NCBI RefSeq assembly: GCF_011397635.1
Contig: NC_064761.1
Location: 43,364,143-43,428,142 of the forward strand
From: Epinephelus fuscoguttatus
Taxonomy: Eukaryota; Chordata; Actinopteri; Perciformes; Serranidae
Direction of reading: 5' to 3'
Length of the DNA stretch: 64,000 bases
Shown here piece by piece: positions 46,401 to 57,249 of the stretch. Numbering within the stretch: position 1 is the stretch's first letter; each line of letters starts with the position of its first letter. Made by a program: the position numbers and the translations under genes. The notes under the pieces are model-generated. The model saw only the letters and a program-made list of their open reading frames with translations, searched no databases and was not told the DNA's origin.

Positions 46401-49400
46401 ATCACAGAATTAATGTTTCATATAAATTCAGGCTGGTGGAACAAAAGTGACTTCGCAGCCCAAACAAAATCTAAAACCCCTTTCCCACTGAACAAAAACC
46501 CACCAACACCCGTTCACAGCTGGCTTTTGTATTTAAAGGTCACAATCGGCAATCACTCCCAGGCCAAATGACTGCAGTGGTCACACGAGTATTTATCTGC
46601 TCAAGCGTCAATCAGCTCTTATCAGCAGTGATGGAAATACAACACTCAGATGACTGTGCTTATTTTAGCCCCTACGCTTAAACAAAGCACTGGACGGCCA
46701 CAAACACTGTTCGTCTCCATCCAAGCTCTCAAACATCATTTGGAATGTAGTCTAAAGTGATAGTGCACCCAAAAATGAAAATGCAGCCATTATCTACTCA
46801 CCCATATGCCGAGGGAGGCTCAGGTGAAGTTTTAGAGTCCTCACATCACTTGCAGAGATCCAAGGGGAGAGGAGGTAGCAACACAACTCCACCTCATGGA
46901 GGCTGACGGCGCCCCAGATTCAAACGTCCAAAAACACATAACTGAAACCACAAAATATCTCCATACTGCTCGTCCGTAGTGATCCAAGTGTCCTGAAGCC
47001 CCGACATAAAAAGTTGTTTGGAAAAACCTCATTTGAACTCTGTTTTTAGCCTCATTGTAGCCTGTAGCTCTGACTGCCTCTCTGGGCACCGCGCTCACGT
47101 GTGTGCACTTGCGAGAGACCGTGAGACATGAGCACCGCCTTCATGTGTGTTCACGTGCTTTTGCTGGTCTCACACACAAGCGCGCACACGTGAGCGCAGT
47201 GCCCAGAGAGGCAGTCAGAGCTACAGGCTACAGTGAGGCTAAAAACAGAGTTCAAATGAGGTTTTTCCAAACAACTTTTTCTGTCGGGGCTTCAGGACAC
47301 TTGGATCACTACGGACGAGCAGTATGGAGATATTTTGTGGTTTCAATTATGTGTTTTTGGACGTTTGAATCTGGGGCGCCGTCAGCCTCCATTAGGTGGA
47401 GTTGTGTTGCTACCTCCTCTCCCCTTGGATCTCTGCAAGTGATGTGAGGACTCTAAAACTTCACCTGAGCCTCCCTCGGCATATGGGTGAGTAGATAATG
47501 GCTGAATTCTCATTTTTGGGTGCACTATCCCTTTAATCATTCATTCATTTTCCGTAACCACTTATCCTGTTGGGGGGGGCGTAGCCTATCCTAGCTGACA
47601 TTGGGCAAGAGACGGGGTACACTGGACAGACTCTGCAGGGCTCATCTTTAATAAATTACAGCAAAATCAAAATCTCTTCAATTTATTCTTTGGAATATAT
47701 AAAAACAAAACACCAACTTACTTGTTCTCAGAGTCGGCAGGTGGATGCTCCTCTCCTTCGGGGTTCTCTTCAGTGACGTTTGATTGGTCAAGCTCACTGT
47801 TAAGAAAAAAAAAAAAATCTCATGAGGCTTGGTATTGAGAACCAGGGAAATACTATGAATAAATATAATTTGTCATTGTGCTTACTGATTGCTAAAGTTT
47901 GGACCTTGTTGTGGACGACATGTTGGGCAAGCTACATAATATATAAATTTTACTGTTTAACTAAAAACAATGAGGAAATTAAAATCATAATATTCACTTT
48001 ATGACAACTATTTACGGCAGCATAAATATTGGCTTCAGCCTAAAAGTCTTATTAACACAAAGCCATGCAATAAATCCTTCATGAAGGTTATAATGTTGAA
48101 TCTTTCGACAGGTGTTGATTCAACTTTATTCATCGTGTATTTAACTCTGCTGTAGTTTGTGGTGTTGTTGAACTGTACTGCATTATACGCAGGTGTTTCT
48201 AATATTTAGTCCTCTCCATTTAATGAATGACTGCAGACTGATCATAAGCGACAGTATCACACAGCACAGTTAAAGCACCACAGACTGAATTCTCCAAAAT
48301 GACCATGACGCTGAATCAACACCTCCAAAACAGATTAAACAAAAACTGATTATCAGCTTCATGAAGGATTTATTGAAGGATTCCTGCATTCATTTTAGTG
48401 CCAAGTTAACTGGCAACTGAGCCCATTTTGACTGATTTTCTTTAAATGATTTAACTATTTGGAATAATGCACTGTACAAACAAAACACACCTATGATATG
48501 CATTCACCATCTCCAAGAGATACAGCTATGAAACAGTCAAGTGTTCCCTAAAACTACACCCTAGTAGGAGAAACCTATTGCATGCATGCAATTCTGTTCT
48601 CAGTAAGGAAGTGTTCACGTGTTCTGTTCCTTCCCATCCTTCAATCATGTGAAGTTTCTGTAATTTTGCAGGTATAAAAACTTACTTAAGTTCATCCTTG
48701 ACGGTGCCCCAGTTGTGAGATCCACTTCCACCACGCTTCTCCTCACCTTTCAGACTACTGGAAGAATATTAGCTTTAGCCACGATTATGGAACAAGCACT
48801 ACATGAAAACACACGCCACCTTCTTCAGCACACATTAAGAATATTTACATTTACGTTAGATCAATATAAGAAGCGAAAAAGTACTTACGATCGGTCACTG
48901 CCACTGTGTCTATCGAATTCACGTTTTCCTCTGGAGTCAAAGCCATCGTTGCGACCCATGCCGCGGCCTCTGCCTCCTCGGCCGCCTCTGCCACCGCCCC
49001 GTCCTCTCATCGGCCTGTCGCCAATGGGTCTAAGGAGAGGGACAATCAACATGGTTAAATCCCTGTCACAGCTTGGGGCAAAGGCAAGGCATTTATAGGC
49101 TTTGTTTCTAATTTGTAAATTCACTTGAGTTTTCTTTCCGTAAGGTGACAAAGTGGACGGCACAGTTACCAGAAAATGACAATACTGAGCAGAAAACCAG
49201 CACATTCATGCAACAGGTGTCATTAATTAACTTCAGTTAATTGAGATGATTAACATTAAAATCTACTGGAAAATAAGTGATTATGGCCTTTATATAAAGT
49301 TTGATGTTGGCAGTTGGTCGATATCTACATTTGACTTCTGTTTTTTGTGGCTGTTTTCTTTGGAATTTTACACAAGTTAACTGATGAGATAAAGAGCTGT

Positions 49401-51464
49401 GTGCGCCTATAGTACTCTGGGCAAAATTCTAATAAGCCTTATCATTGTAAGCAACGCCTTTAACAGTTGCTGCCCATACCCCACCCCAATGACTGCTGCT
49501 TTTACCTCATGTTAAGCTAGAAAACACAGTGTCAAAACAGGTGTAACCGTAGTGGATTCACTGTACTTTATTCATTTAAAATCATACTCTGATTAGAATA
49601 TAAACTCACTTTTCCACAGAGAATTCGCCGCCCTCAGGCTTCTCACCACCTTCACCAGCAGGCCTCTCAAAGCGCCGTGGTGGCCGCCTGTCCACTGGCC
49701 GTCTGTCTGTAGGGGGGCGCCCCTCTCCCTGGCCGCCCTGGGGTCTGGAGCCATCGCCCTCCGGCTTGCGGCCCATTCTCCTCATGCCGGCACCTAGGAT
49801 TGACCACAACAGGAGGATTAGAGGACCAACAGCACTGTTAGAACAGGACCCACTGTGGAGCCCCAGACAAGAGAAAGAAGAGGAGGTGATTGTTCTGTTG
49901 AAATGGAGCAAATAATTCCAATTAACTCACAGAATTTAAGAACTAAGGCAGCCTGTAGGATCCATTTTTTAAAGACGTGCGACTTTCTTCTGTCTGCATT
50001 TAACCTCATCATCGAGGAGTGCACAAAAGTCACAAAACTTAACACAGAGGTGAGTAAAGTTGCGGTACAAAAGCATGATCGCTCATTACTTCCTGGTCTG
50101 ATTGAAAAGTGTGCTGATCAGTCAAATCACCCAGTCACTGTCACTGTGGCTGGAATCAACGCTTAGATAGTATTTAACCCTGCATGGCACAGGCATGGTT
50201 GACTGTCAGCAGCCCAGTGTGACACAACAAGTCCCACCCATTGCCAGCGACCAAAATAGACACACTCCACAGCAGCAGCTGGGTGCACCATGGTCAGCGC
50301 ACCTGTCTCATCTTCTCTCGAGCAAACAGATATGAGAGCACTTGGCAAACCCGCAGGAAGATAACGGTCAACTCACTGCTTCAATTCTGCCCAAATCAAT
50401 ATAAACACGCTGCAACACCGAAGTGTACAGTTTGAGCTGGTTTTATAGGCTACAGGATAACATTTATATAATAACGTCCATATAAATTAAATAGCAGCGG
50501 TATGAAACTAAAGGACTGAGGCGGGTCGATCACATGTACTGAGCATGTATTGTGCGCCAATGGGAAGTGGCAGTTTGGAGGCTGTGCTTTAACACGCCCC
50601 GCACTACAACCACGAGGTGCATCACCGTGAGAGCCGAGCTGCTCCTAATGTTTGACAAATACACCTGCAAATCCACCGCGATACGTTAGCGCACTGACCT
50701 CACGTTACTCTGACATGTTGTGAGTCCATGTGGAGGATTTTACTAAACCGAAGAGGCCAAATCTCAAACTATTTTAAACCCAGTAAAAAACGACCTAGTT
50801 TTGAACAACTCTGGGTGAAATGTGCAACAAGTGAGCTGACTGAAAGCCGCCACTTTATGGAGTATTGATAACATTTGAACACCTGGAGGCCACTTTGCCT
50901 CGTTAGCCAGGCTTTCGGGTTCTGCCTGTTCAACAAGGCCGGTGGGGGTGGGGGACAAGCCAAAACAAGTTGGCCTGCAAACTGTGTTTAACCGAATAAG
51001 CAAAGTCCCGATGCATCAACACGTTTGAATACATGTCACCGTCCCGACACAGTGACAGCAGCAGACAGCGGCACAAAAGCAGCCATGCGGACCTCATGTC
51101 ACGGCGGCTTATGAACCACTGCTAGCTAGGAACAAGCAACTCAGCCCGTTAGCCTCAACATTTCTCCTGCTGCTTCACTAAGCGCTGAAACACACAAATA
51201 TATCTCACCATCTTTCTTGAGTGGGACGGGTGCCTGGGTCTCCTCCTTCTTGTCAGTCAGTGGGGTCTTTCTGTCTTTTTGGGACTCCTTTTTCGGCTGC
51301 TTGGCAGCCTGTGCTGCCGTCTTGGCGGCACCAGGAGCAGGAGCCTCCTTCTTCTTCACTTCGGCTTGCTTCAGCAGCTCAAATGGATCCGACTCATCGT
51401 CAAATAACTGGTCGAACCGATTGGTTATGGCACAACCAAAGCCTTCTTGCATTTGTCCGGGCAT
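43458..51464 (-). CDS. serbp1: SERPINE1 mRNA-binding protein 1 (SERBP1/PAI-RBP1), 9 coding exons
   Basis: Arg/Gly-rich RNA-binding protein that associates with ribosomes and mRNAs in the cytoplasm. Exons in coding order: 51209-51464, 49610-49793, 48889-49029, 48686-48757, 47722-47796, 46204-46372, 45464-45508, 45132-45332, 43458-43514. All phases agree and the product is 399 residues (human isoforms 387-408). Conserved blocks are [20 protein letters not shown] (N-terminus), RKPEGD, the RGG region [76 protein letters not shown], a second RGG run, and the C-terminal [11 protein letters not shown]. The start ATG has A at -3. The 45-nt exon and a tandem acceptor suggest isoforms. It is tail-to-tail with il12rb2. 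Confidence 0.95.
43637..44011. mobile_element. hAT MITE with 8-bp target duplication, in last serbp1 intron
   Basis: The ends TAGGGCTGCAACTAACGATTA and CGACTAATCGTTGCAGCCCTA are inverted. ACCTCAAT flanks both sides exactly (43,629-43,636 and 44,012-44,019). An 8-bp duplication is the hAT signature, and its perfect state suggests a fairly young insertion. The interior has repeated CGATTAGTCGACTAATC palindromes. Confidence 0.92.
45464..45508 (-). other. serbp1: serbp1 45-nt microexon
   Basis: Flanked by an acceptor (…CCAACACAG) and a donor (GTACAATC) on the - strand, phase 0 on both sides. It encodes [15 protein letters not shown]. It sits between the FVLHKSKAE exon and the FRKPAND exon, where human SERBP1 has SEEAHAEDSVMDHH. 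Skipping would keep the frame. Confidence 0.75.
46755..47532. mobile_element. Palindromic TTAA-flanked MITE, copy 2
   Basis: Same family as 1236-1961. The left terminus is decayed (TCTAAAGTGATAGTGCACCC) while the right end CACTATCCCT is followed by TTAA (47,533-47,536). The centre holds an extra GAGCGCAGTGCCCAGAGAGG-like repeat and its near inverse. It lies in a serbp1 intron. Confidence 0.85.
47537..47645 (-). repeat. Family-A repeat 3' fragment
   Basis: ATTCATTCATTTTCCGTAAC, ACTTATCCTGTTGG, GGCGTAGCCTATCC and AGCTGACATTGGGC are the reverse complement of the tail seen at 34,600-34,732. It abuts the TTAA of the foldback element directly. Confidence 0.7.
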
Positions 51465-51700
51465 GATGGCGCCCCTTCAGCAGGATTTTCCTCCGATTCT
51501 ACGAGGCTTGGTGCGAACACTTCGCTAGATGAAGCCACAAGATGGCTGGGAAAAGGACCTTCTTCTCTTCCGGCGCGATAGACATCCGGGACCTTAGTAT
51601 TGGCGCGGGTGGGGCGTGTAGTTCTTTTTGGAAATGAATGCGGTTGACTTAAATGCGTCATAGACCAATTTTAAACTACACTACCCACAATGCCAGTCTC
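51465..51700 (-). promoter_or_regulatory. serbp1: serbp1 5' UTR / promoter region (approximate)
   Basis: GC-richer sequence (GGCGCGGGTGGGGCG, TCCGGCGCGATAG) just upstream of the serbp1 start, as expected for a TATA-less housekeeping promoter. The transcription start is not determined. Confidence 0.4.
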
Positions 51701-54080
51701 TCTAGTGTTGCTAGCCCTGCTAGCCTCTGTAAAGACAAGCATGGGCTCCCTCACACACTCTTGTTTTGATCCCCTTAGAAAAAACATGGCTTTATAACAG
51801 CTGGCGAAAACAGTTTGTCGGGTTTAAACTAAAGCGAGTTACACTGATGCACGAGCCCTGTTTGATACACACGTGATACCTTATCAGACATGTGAGGGAG
51901 ACAGCAGGTGCATCTTCATCTCAGTGGGAGGATGAGCTGTGAGAAAAGTTCAACATGGTACTCAGTAACTTCTCACTAAATACACAGTGTTGTTTTGAAG
52001 TAACTAGCTGCATGTAACTAAGTTAGAAAATACATGTAATCAGTTGCAGTTACTGAGAAAACATCTGTAGCCTAATAAAGAAACTGCTGCACCAAACATC
52101 ACAATAAGACACCAACAGAACACTGTGCCTGTGTGATTATGGTGTGAGTACACTACATTACCAAAAGTAAATAGACTTTTCTGTCCGTACAGCCTGCTGT
52201 GTGTGGGTTACCTTTGGGATTTACATGTTCAGATATTAAAGTTGAGTTGGAAATTCAGGTGTCCACATACTTCACACTGACAGTGTGCGTATATGTTGTA
52301 TGGTAATGAAAAACATTACAGCCTGGAGGTTGGATAATAATGTACTTCAATGTCACACACTAACATTAAACAACTGGAGCCTCAGGTTTTGTACACTATT
52401 CATATGTTGTAAGACTCACCGTTTCAAAACTATATATCTTAAAAAGGGTCACTTTTATTGCTCAAAGAAATGTTAAAAATGATCCAGATACAATGAGAAG
52501 GGCGGGAAAAAAGAATCCTTGGCTTCAGTTTATGTAAGCAAATTATTTTAAATATAATTTGAAAACAAATGAAAAAAATGTTCTAAATTTGCTTTTAAAT
52601 AAAAAGATGATAATAACATTAAACAATGCTGCCACTTCCTCCTGGTGATGACATGCGACTTCATCACAGCCACAAACTGTTGTGCCTGCTGCCAGTACAT
52701 CCCAACAGGCTCAGGGGCAGCTTCATCCCACAGGTAATGATAATATTAATTATAGCTGCTGCGCAGCGATGGGTCGGGTCCGGGCATTTTTAGGCAATTC
52801 TGAGCAACAAGCAGAAGAATTGGAAGACATTTAGGAATTTAGCAACACAATCTGCCTTTTGCATCAGCTGAGGCTTGAACTCACAACCTCTGAGACTAAG
52901 AATCAGTTTCTATCTCACTGAGCTAATTAGTCAGTGACAATTCATGTGTAGCTTCACAAACTGACTAAGCCACACGTGCAGGTTTAGCAGCCGTCCATGC
53001 ATGGAAAAGCAGATTTCAAACCACTGTAAAAAAATCAGTTATCGAAACAAAAACCTGAAAATACACATATTGCATCTAGACAGCGTGGAGATGTTGGTAA
53101 TTTGTTTGTAACAATGATTGATTTGCTCCATAAGTGAAAAACTGATGTTTAAAATTGCCATTTTTACATTGACTCCAATTGTTCACATTAGAGCAAAATT
53201 CAAAATGCTGTCAAAAATTCAGTTTTTGAGATAAAATTCTGAAATTTGCCACACATCATCTACCATGACTCTAGAATTTTGTCTTTTTTTCATGAACATT
53301 GAAGATTTATTTAGCAAGAATTTGCATGTATATGTTTACAGTACCGTTTACAGTCAAACATTTTTTGATCAATCAAAAATCTGAGAAACATAGTTTGTGT
53401 AGGACAGTCTGAAGATGCTCTGTAGCAAGTTTGGTGTCAGTTGAGCAAAAGTTGTGGGAGGAGATAGGTTTAAGATGAACTTCATAATTTTTAAATGTAC
53501 GAAAGTTTCTTCAGTATTGGGGCTACAGTTTGATGAAAGTTGTGAAGTTGTAGCACGTATGGTTGATTTGTTATGAATTTTCAAAGTTTTGAACTTTAGA
53601 CGCTTGCTGTAGCGCCACCATCAGGACTATTGGCTTGAGTTTACAGCTGAGGATATCTGGCATGAGACTGGACCTTTGTGCAAAGTTTGGTGAGTTTTCA
53701 CCCATGGGAAGTATGATTTCCTCGGAAGAAGAAAGAAGAAGAATACCTAGGATTACAATAGTGTCAAAAGTAATCAAATGCAATAAGTTACATTACTTTG
53801 TAACTAGTAACTTTTACATTTCAAAAGTAACCTTGGGCAGTGCAAAGCGTGTTTACCAGCAGTGAAACTGCAGCAGGCATTTATGATTCTTGATGTTCCT
53901 GACAAGACATCTGCAGGTTAGTTAATGTAACTGCAGTCAGTCACATGAGACGTTAATCAAAAATGTAACGAGTTAAATTTATTTCTTAAAGGAATGGATT
54001 ACTGAACGGGCCTACTGGGCACAGGCCCTGGGGTCCAAAATGTCAGGGCCCCCCCTGGCCTCCACCCGCAAGATGTCACC
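51701..54080. other. Intergenic, with possible dispersed repeat pieces
   Basis: No gene supported. 53,390-53,760 has phrases (GTAGCGCCACCATCAGG, TTTGGTGAGTTTTCACCCAT, GAAGAAAGAAGAAGAATACC) like the 3' part of Helitron-type fish repeats. 53,765-53,850 has a TAACTAGTAACTTTTACATT-type repeat. The remainder is plain AT-rich sequence. Confidence 0.4.
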
Positions 54081-54089
54081 CAAAGAGAC

Positions 54090-55960
54090 ACATACCGATC
54101 AGAGAGACTTAAAATAACCACAAAGAAACATGAAATGCTACAAAGACACACAAAAACAACTACAAAGAGACACATAAAACTTTCACAAAGCAACAAAAGA
54201 AACACAACATGACTACAAAGAGACACAAAACAACTACAGAGAGACAAAACATACTACAGAGACACATAACCAATACAAAGAAACACAACATGACTTCAAA
54301 GAGACACAAAACAACTACAAAGAGACACAAAATTACCAGAGACACAGCTTGACTACAAAGTGAAACAAAACAACTACAGACACAAAAACAATCAAAAAGC
54401 AACAAAATAAATACAAACACAACACAAAACCAATACAAAGAAACACAAAAACAACTACAAAGAGACACACATTAATTACAAAGCAACAAAATGACTACAA
54501 GACACAAAACAATTACAAAGAGACAAAAAATGCTACAAAGAAAACAACATGACTACAAAGAGACACAAAGTGACAACAAAAAGACACAAAATCACCACAG
54601 AGACACAACTTGACTACCAAGTGAAACAAAACAACTACAAAGAGACACAAAAACAATCACAAAGCAACAAAATAAACACAAACACAGCACAAAACCAATA
54701 CAAAGAAACACAACATGACTACAAAGAGACACAAAACAACTACAAAGAGACACAAAACAACTAAAATGAAACACAAATCAATTACAAAGAGACACAAAAC
54801 AACTAAAATGAAACACAAATCAACCACAAAGAGACACAAAATGACTACAACGAAACACAAATCAATTACAAAGAGACGCAAAACAACCACAAAGAGACAC
54901 AACATGACTACGAGACACAAAACAACTACAACGAGACACAAAACAACCACAACAAAACACAAATCAGTTACAAAGAGACACAAAACAACCACGAGACACA
55001 AATCAATTACAAAGAGACACAAAACAACTAAAATGAAACACAAATCAATTACAAAGAGACACAAAACAACTAAAATGAAACACAAATCAACCACAAAGAG
55101 ACACAAAATGACTACAACAAAACACAAATCAATTACAAAGAGACGCAAAACAACCACAAAGAGACACAACATGACTACGAGACACAAAACAACTACAACG
55201 AAACACAAAACAACCACAACGAAACACAAATCAGTTACAAAGAGACACAAAACAACCACGAGACACAAATCAATTACAAAGAGACACAAAACAACCACGA
55301 GACACAAAACAACCACAACGAGACACAAAACAACCACAACGAGACACAAAACAACCACAACGAGACACAAAACAACCACAACGAAACACAAATCAGTTAC
55401 AAAGAGACACAAAACAACCACGAGACACAAATCAATTACAAAGAGACACAAAACAACCACGAGACACAAAACAACCACAACGAGACACAAATCAATTACA
55501 AAGAGACACAAAACAACCACAACAAAACACAAATCAATTACAAAGAGACACAAAACAACCACAACAAAACACAAATCAGTTACAAAAAGACACAAAACAA
55601 CCACGAGACACAAATCAGTTACAAAAAGACACAAAACAACCACGAGACACAAAACAACCACAACGAGACACAAATCAGTTACAAAAAGACACAAAACAAC
55701 CACGAGACACAAAACAACCACAACAAAACACAAATCAGTTACAAAAAGACACAAAACAACCACGAGACACAAATCAATTACAAAGAGACACAAAACAACC
55801 ACAACGAGACACAACATGACTACAGAGACAGAAAAACAACCATAATGAAATAAAATAACTGCAAGACAATAAACAACTACAAAGACACACAAAACAGCCA
55901 CAAAGAGACACAAAATGACTGCAAAGACACACAAATGAAATGAAAAGAATCTCTCAGTTT
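54090..55960. repeat. Large minisatellite (CACAAAACAACTACAAAGAGA family)
   Basis: About 1.9 kb of units with ACAAAGAGACACAAAACAAC, ACGAGACACAAATCA and ACAACGAAACACAAATCA motifs. Basic units are about 21-24 bp, and higher-order units of roughly 100-300 bp recur (for example the block near 54,770-54,920 again near 55,020-55,170). A central part (54,715-55,845) is a stop-free multiple of three on both strands, giving a 376-residue Lys/Thr/His-rich reading on + and a 425-residue Val/Leu/Cys/Phe-rich reading on -. Neither has splice, start or domain support. Confidence 0.95.
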
Positions 55961-56476
55961 TTCACAAACTGACCACAAGGTCACAGGAAACAACTGAAAA
56001 AGACACAAAATAACCTCAGTAAGACATAAACACTTCGTCAGAGACTCAGGCGATTATTGAAAGAGACAAAACCACAGAAAGATTCATATCAACAACAAAG
56101 AGATGTCAAACCACACACATCTTGCTCCAGCAGGAGAGGCGGAGGAGAGAGAGCTTTACTTGCCAGTTGGATTGTCTCTAATTATAAGGTCAATGGGATT
56201 TATTGATATGTGTAATTACAGTTTAGTTTTTGTGCAGAGTCCATTTTGTTTAATAACGTCAAAATGAGTTTATTCCGCCTACACTTTGATTTTTCTCTCA
56301 CACACACTCCGAGTTCAGGGGGCAAGAAACCCGATCATTTAGTTTCTGCTTGTCACGTGACTGCACGAGGTGGCGCTGGACTGGTCCAACCCACCGGGTG
56401 ATGCCAGTCGGACCGACAGTCCCTCCTGATCGCACCTTTGGGAACTCAGCCCGTTGTTTTTCCTGCGCGCCCGAAG

Positions 56477-56899
56477 ATGACATCTCCAGTCACCAAAGCC
56501 ATGATAGAGTCGTACGCGCTCATGGTCATGGTGATGGGCACGTTCTTCGTCTATCTGTGCGGCATGGTTTGGGCTTTTTGCAACCCGAAACTGAGCGGAG
56601 AGGAGGAGGAGGAGGAGGAGGAGGAAGAGTGTGGGACGGGGAACCAAGCGGCGGCACACGGGGACCACTGCTGGCTTTGCGCTCCAAATCCTCCAGAGCG
56701 GAATTTCAGGTGCGCGCACGTGCCGGCACCGCCGTACACCGCGGAGGGGCTCACACAGACCACATATGTAAACTTCTGGGATGATACTGACAGTCTGCTG
56801 TCAGACTGCACCGCATTCTGCCGGGAGGATCATGGCATTAACAACCAAATCGGACAGAGTCCCTCCTGGAGCGCACAGGCTGAAAAGTTGGAGATCTGA
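56477..56899 (+). CDS. Unidentified small single-pass membrane protein
   Basis: An intronless 140-residue ORF starting at CCGAAGATGACA (A at -3, so a good start context) and ending TGA. Residues 12-35 (SYALMVMVMGTFFVYLCGMV plus WAFC) form one strong hydrophobic helix with no cleavable-signal look. A run of ten Glu (43-52) from a GAG repeat follows, then a Cys-containing tail with HCWLCAPNPPERNFRC and TTYVNFWDDTDSLLSDC. The N-terminus is short and polar. I do not recognise the family. It may be a small adaptor-type membrane protein, but function is unknown. The upstream DNA is GC-rich. It is convergent with hsd17b7, and a candidate AATAAA is at 57,190-57,195. A further upstream in-frame codon is not ATG, so this start is preferred. 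Confidence 0.7.
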   Translation: MTSPVTKAMIESYALMVMVMGTFFVYLCGMVWAFCNPKLSGEEEEEEEEEECGTGNQAAAHGDHCWLCAPNPPERNFRCAHVPAPPYTAEGLTQTTYVNFWDDTDSLLSDCTAFCREDHGINNQIGQSPSWSAQAEKLEI

Positions 56900-57012
56900 C
56901 CTGCCGGCCATGTCTGCCTGTTTGTGTCGATCACCTCTTATGATTTAACTCTTTCCAAGGTGAATGGACTGAAGAGAAGTGGACGAGAACAGGCAGTGCT
57001 CAGTGTTATTTT

Positions 57013-57018
57013 TTTTAT
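57013..57018 (-). terminator. hsd17b7: Candidate poly(A) signal of hsd17b7
   Basis: Reverse complement of TTTATT in TTTTTTATTTTATTTC, giving AATAAA on the - strand about 235 bases after the hsd17b7 stop. Confidence 0.45.
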
Positions 57019-57189
57019 TTTATTTCAAACCATGACAACACACATATTCATGGCTCTTTGTCCTATAACAGACACTTTAATTCATGCTGCAACTTGTTAA
57101 TTAGTGCTGTGAATTCAGGCTTGCATGTTGCTGTGTCAGGACACAGTTATTTTTGTGAGGTCTGTCTCCCAGGTGACCGGCCAGACAGG

Positions 57190-57195
57190 AATAAA
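57190..57195 (+). terminator. Candidate poly(A) signal of the small membrane protein gene
   Basis: AATAAA in CAGGAATAAAATACTC, about 290 bases after the stop codon. It lies 60 bases beyond the hsd17b7 stop on the opposite strand. Confidence 0.4.
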
Positions 57196-57249
57196 ATACT
57201 CTCCATCCCAGAAGTGTGTCATACGCAAGATGATCCGGGTCCTGCAGGA

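Noticed and set aside
54657-55934. 425-residue - strand ORF and overlapping 376-residue + strand ORF
   Set aside because: Both arise from one tandem array whose unit is stop-free in these frames. There is no domain, no start context and no splice support, and composition is extremely biased.
56339-56719. 126-residue - strand and 144-residue + strand ORFs over the membrane protein gene
   Set aside because: They are in other frames of GC-rich DNA, without a hydrophobic domain or start context. The 56,477 ATG frame has the TM helix and a good start.
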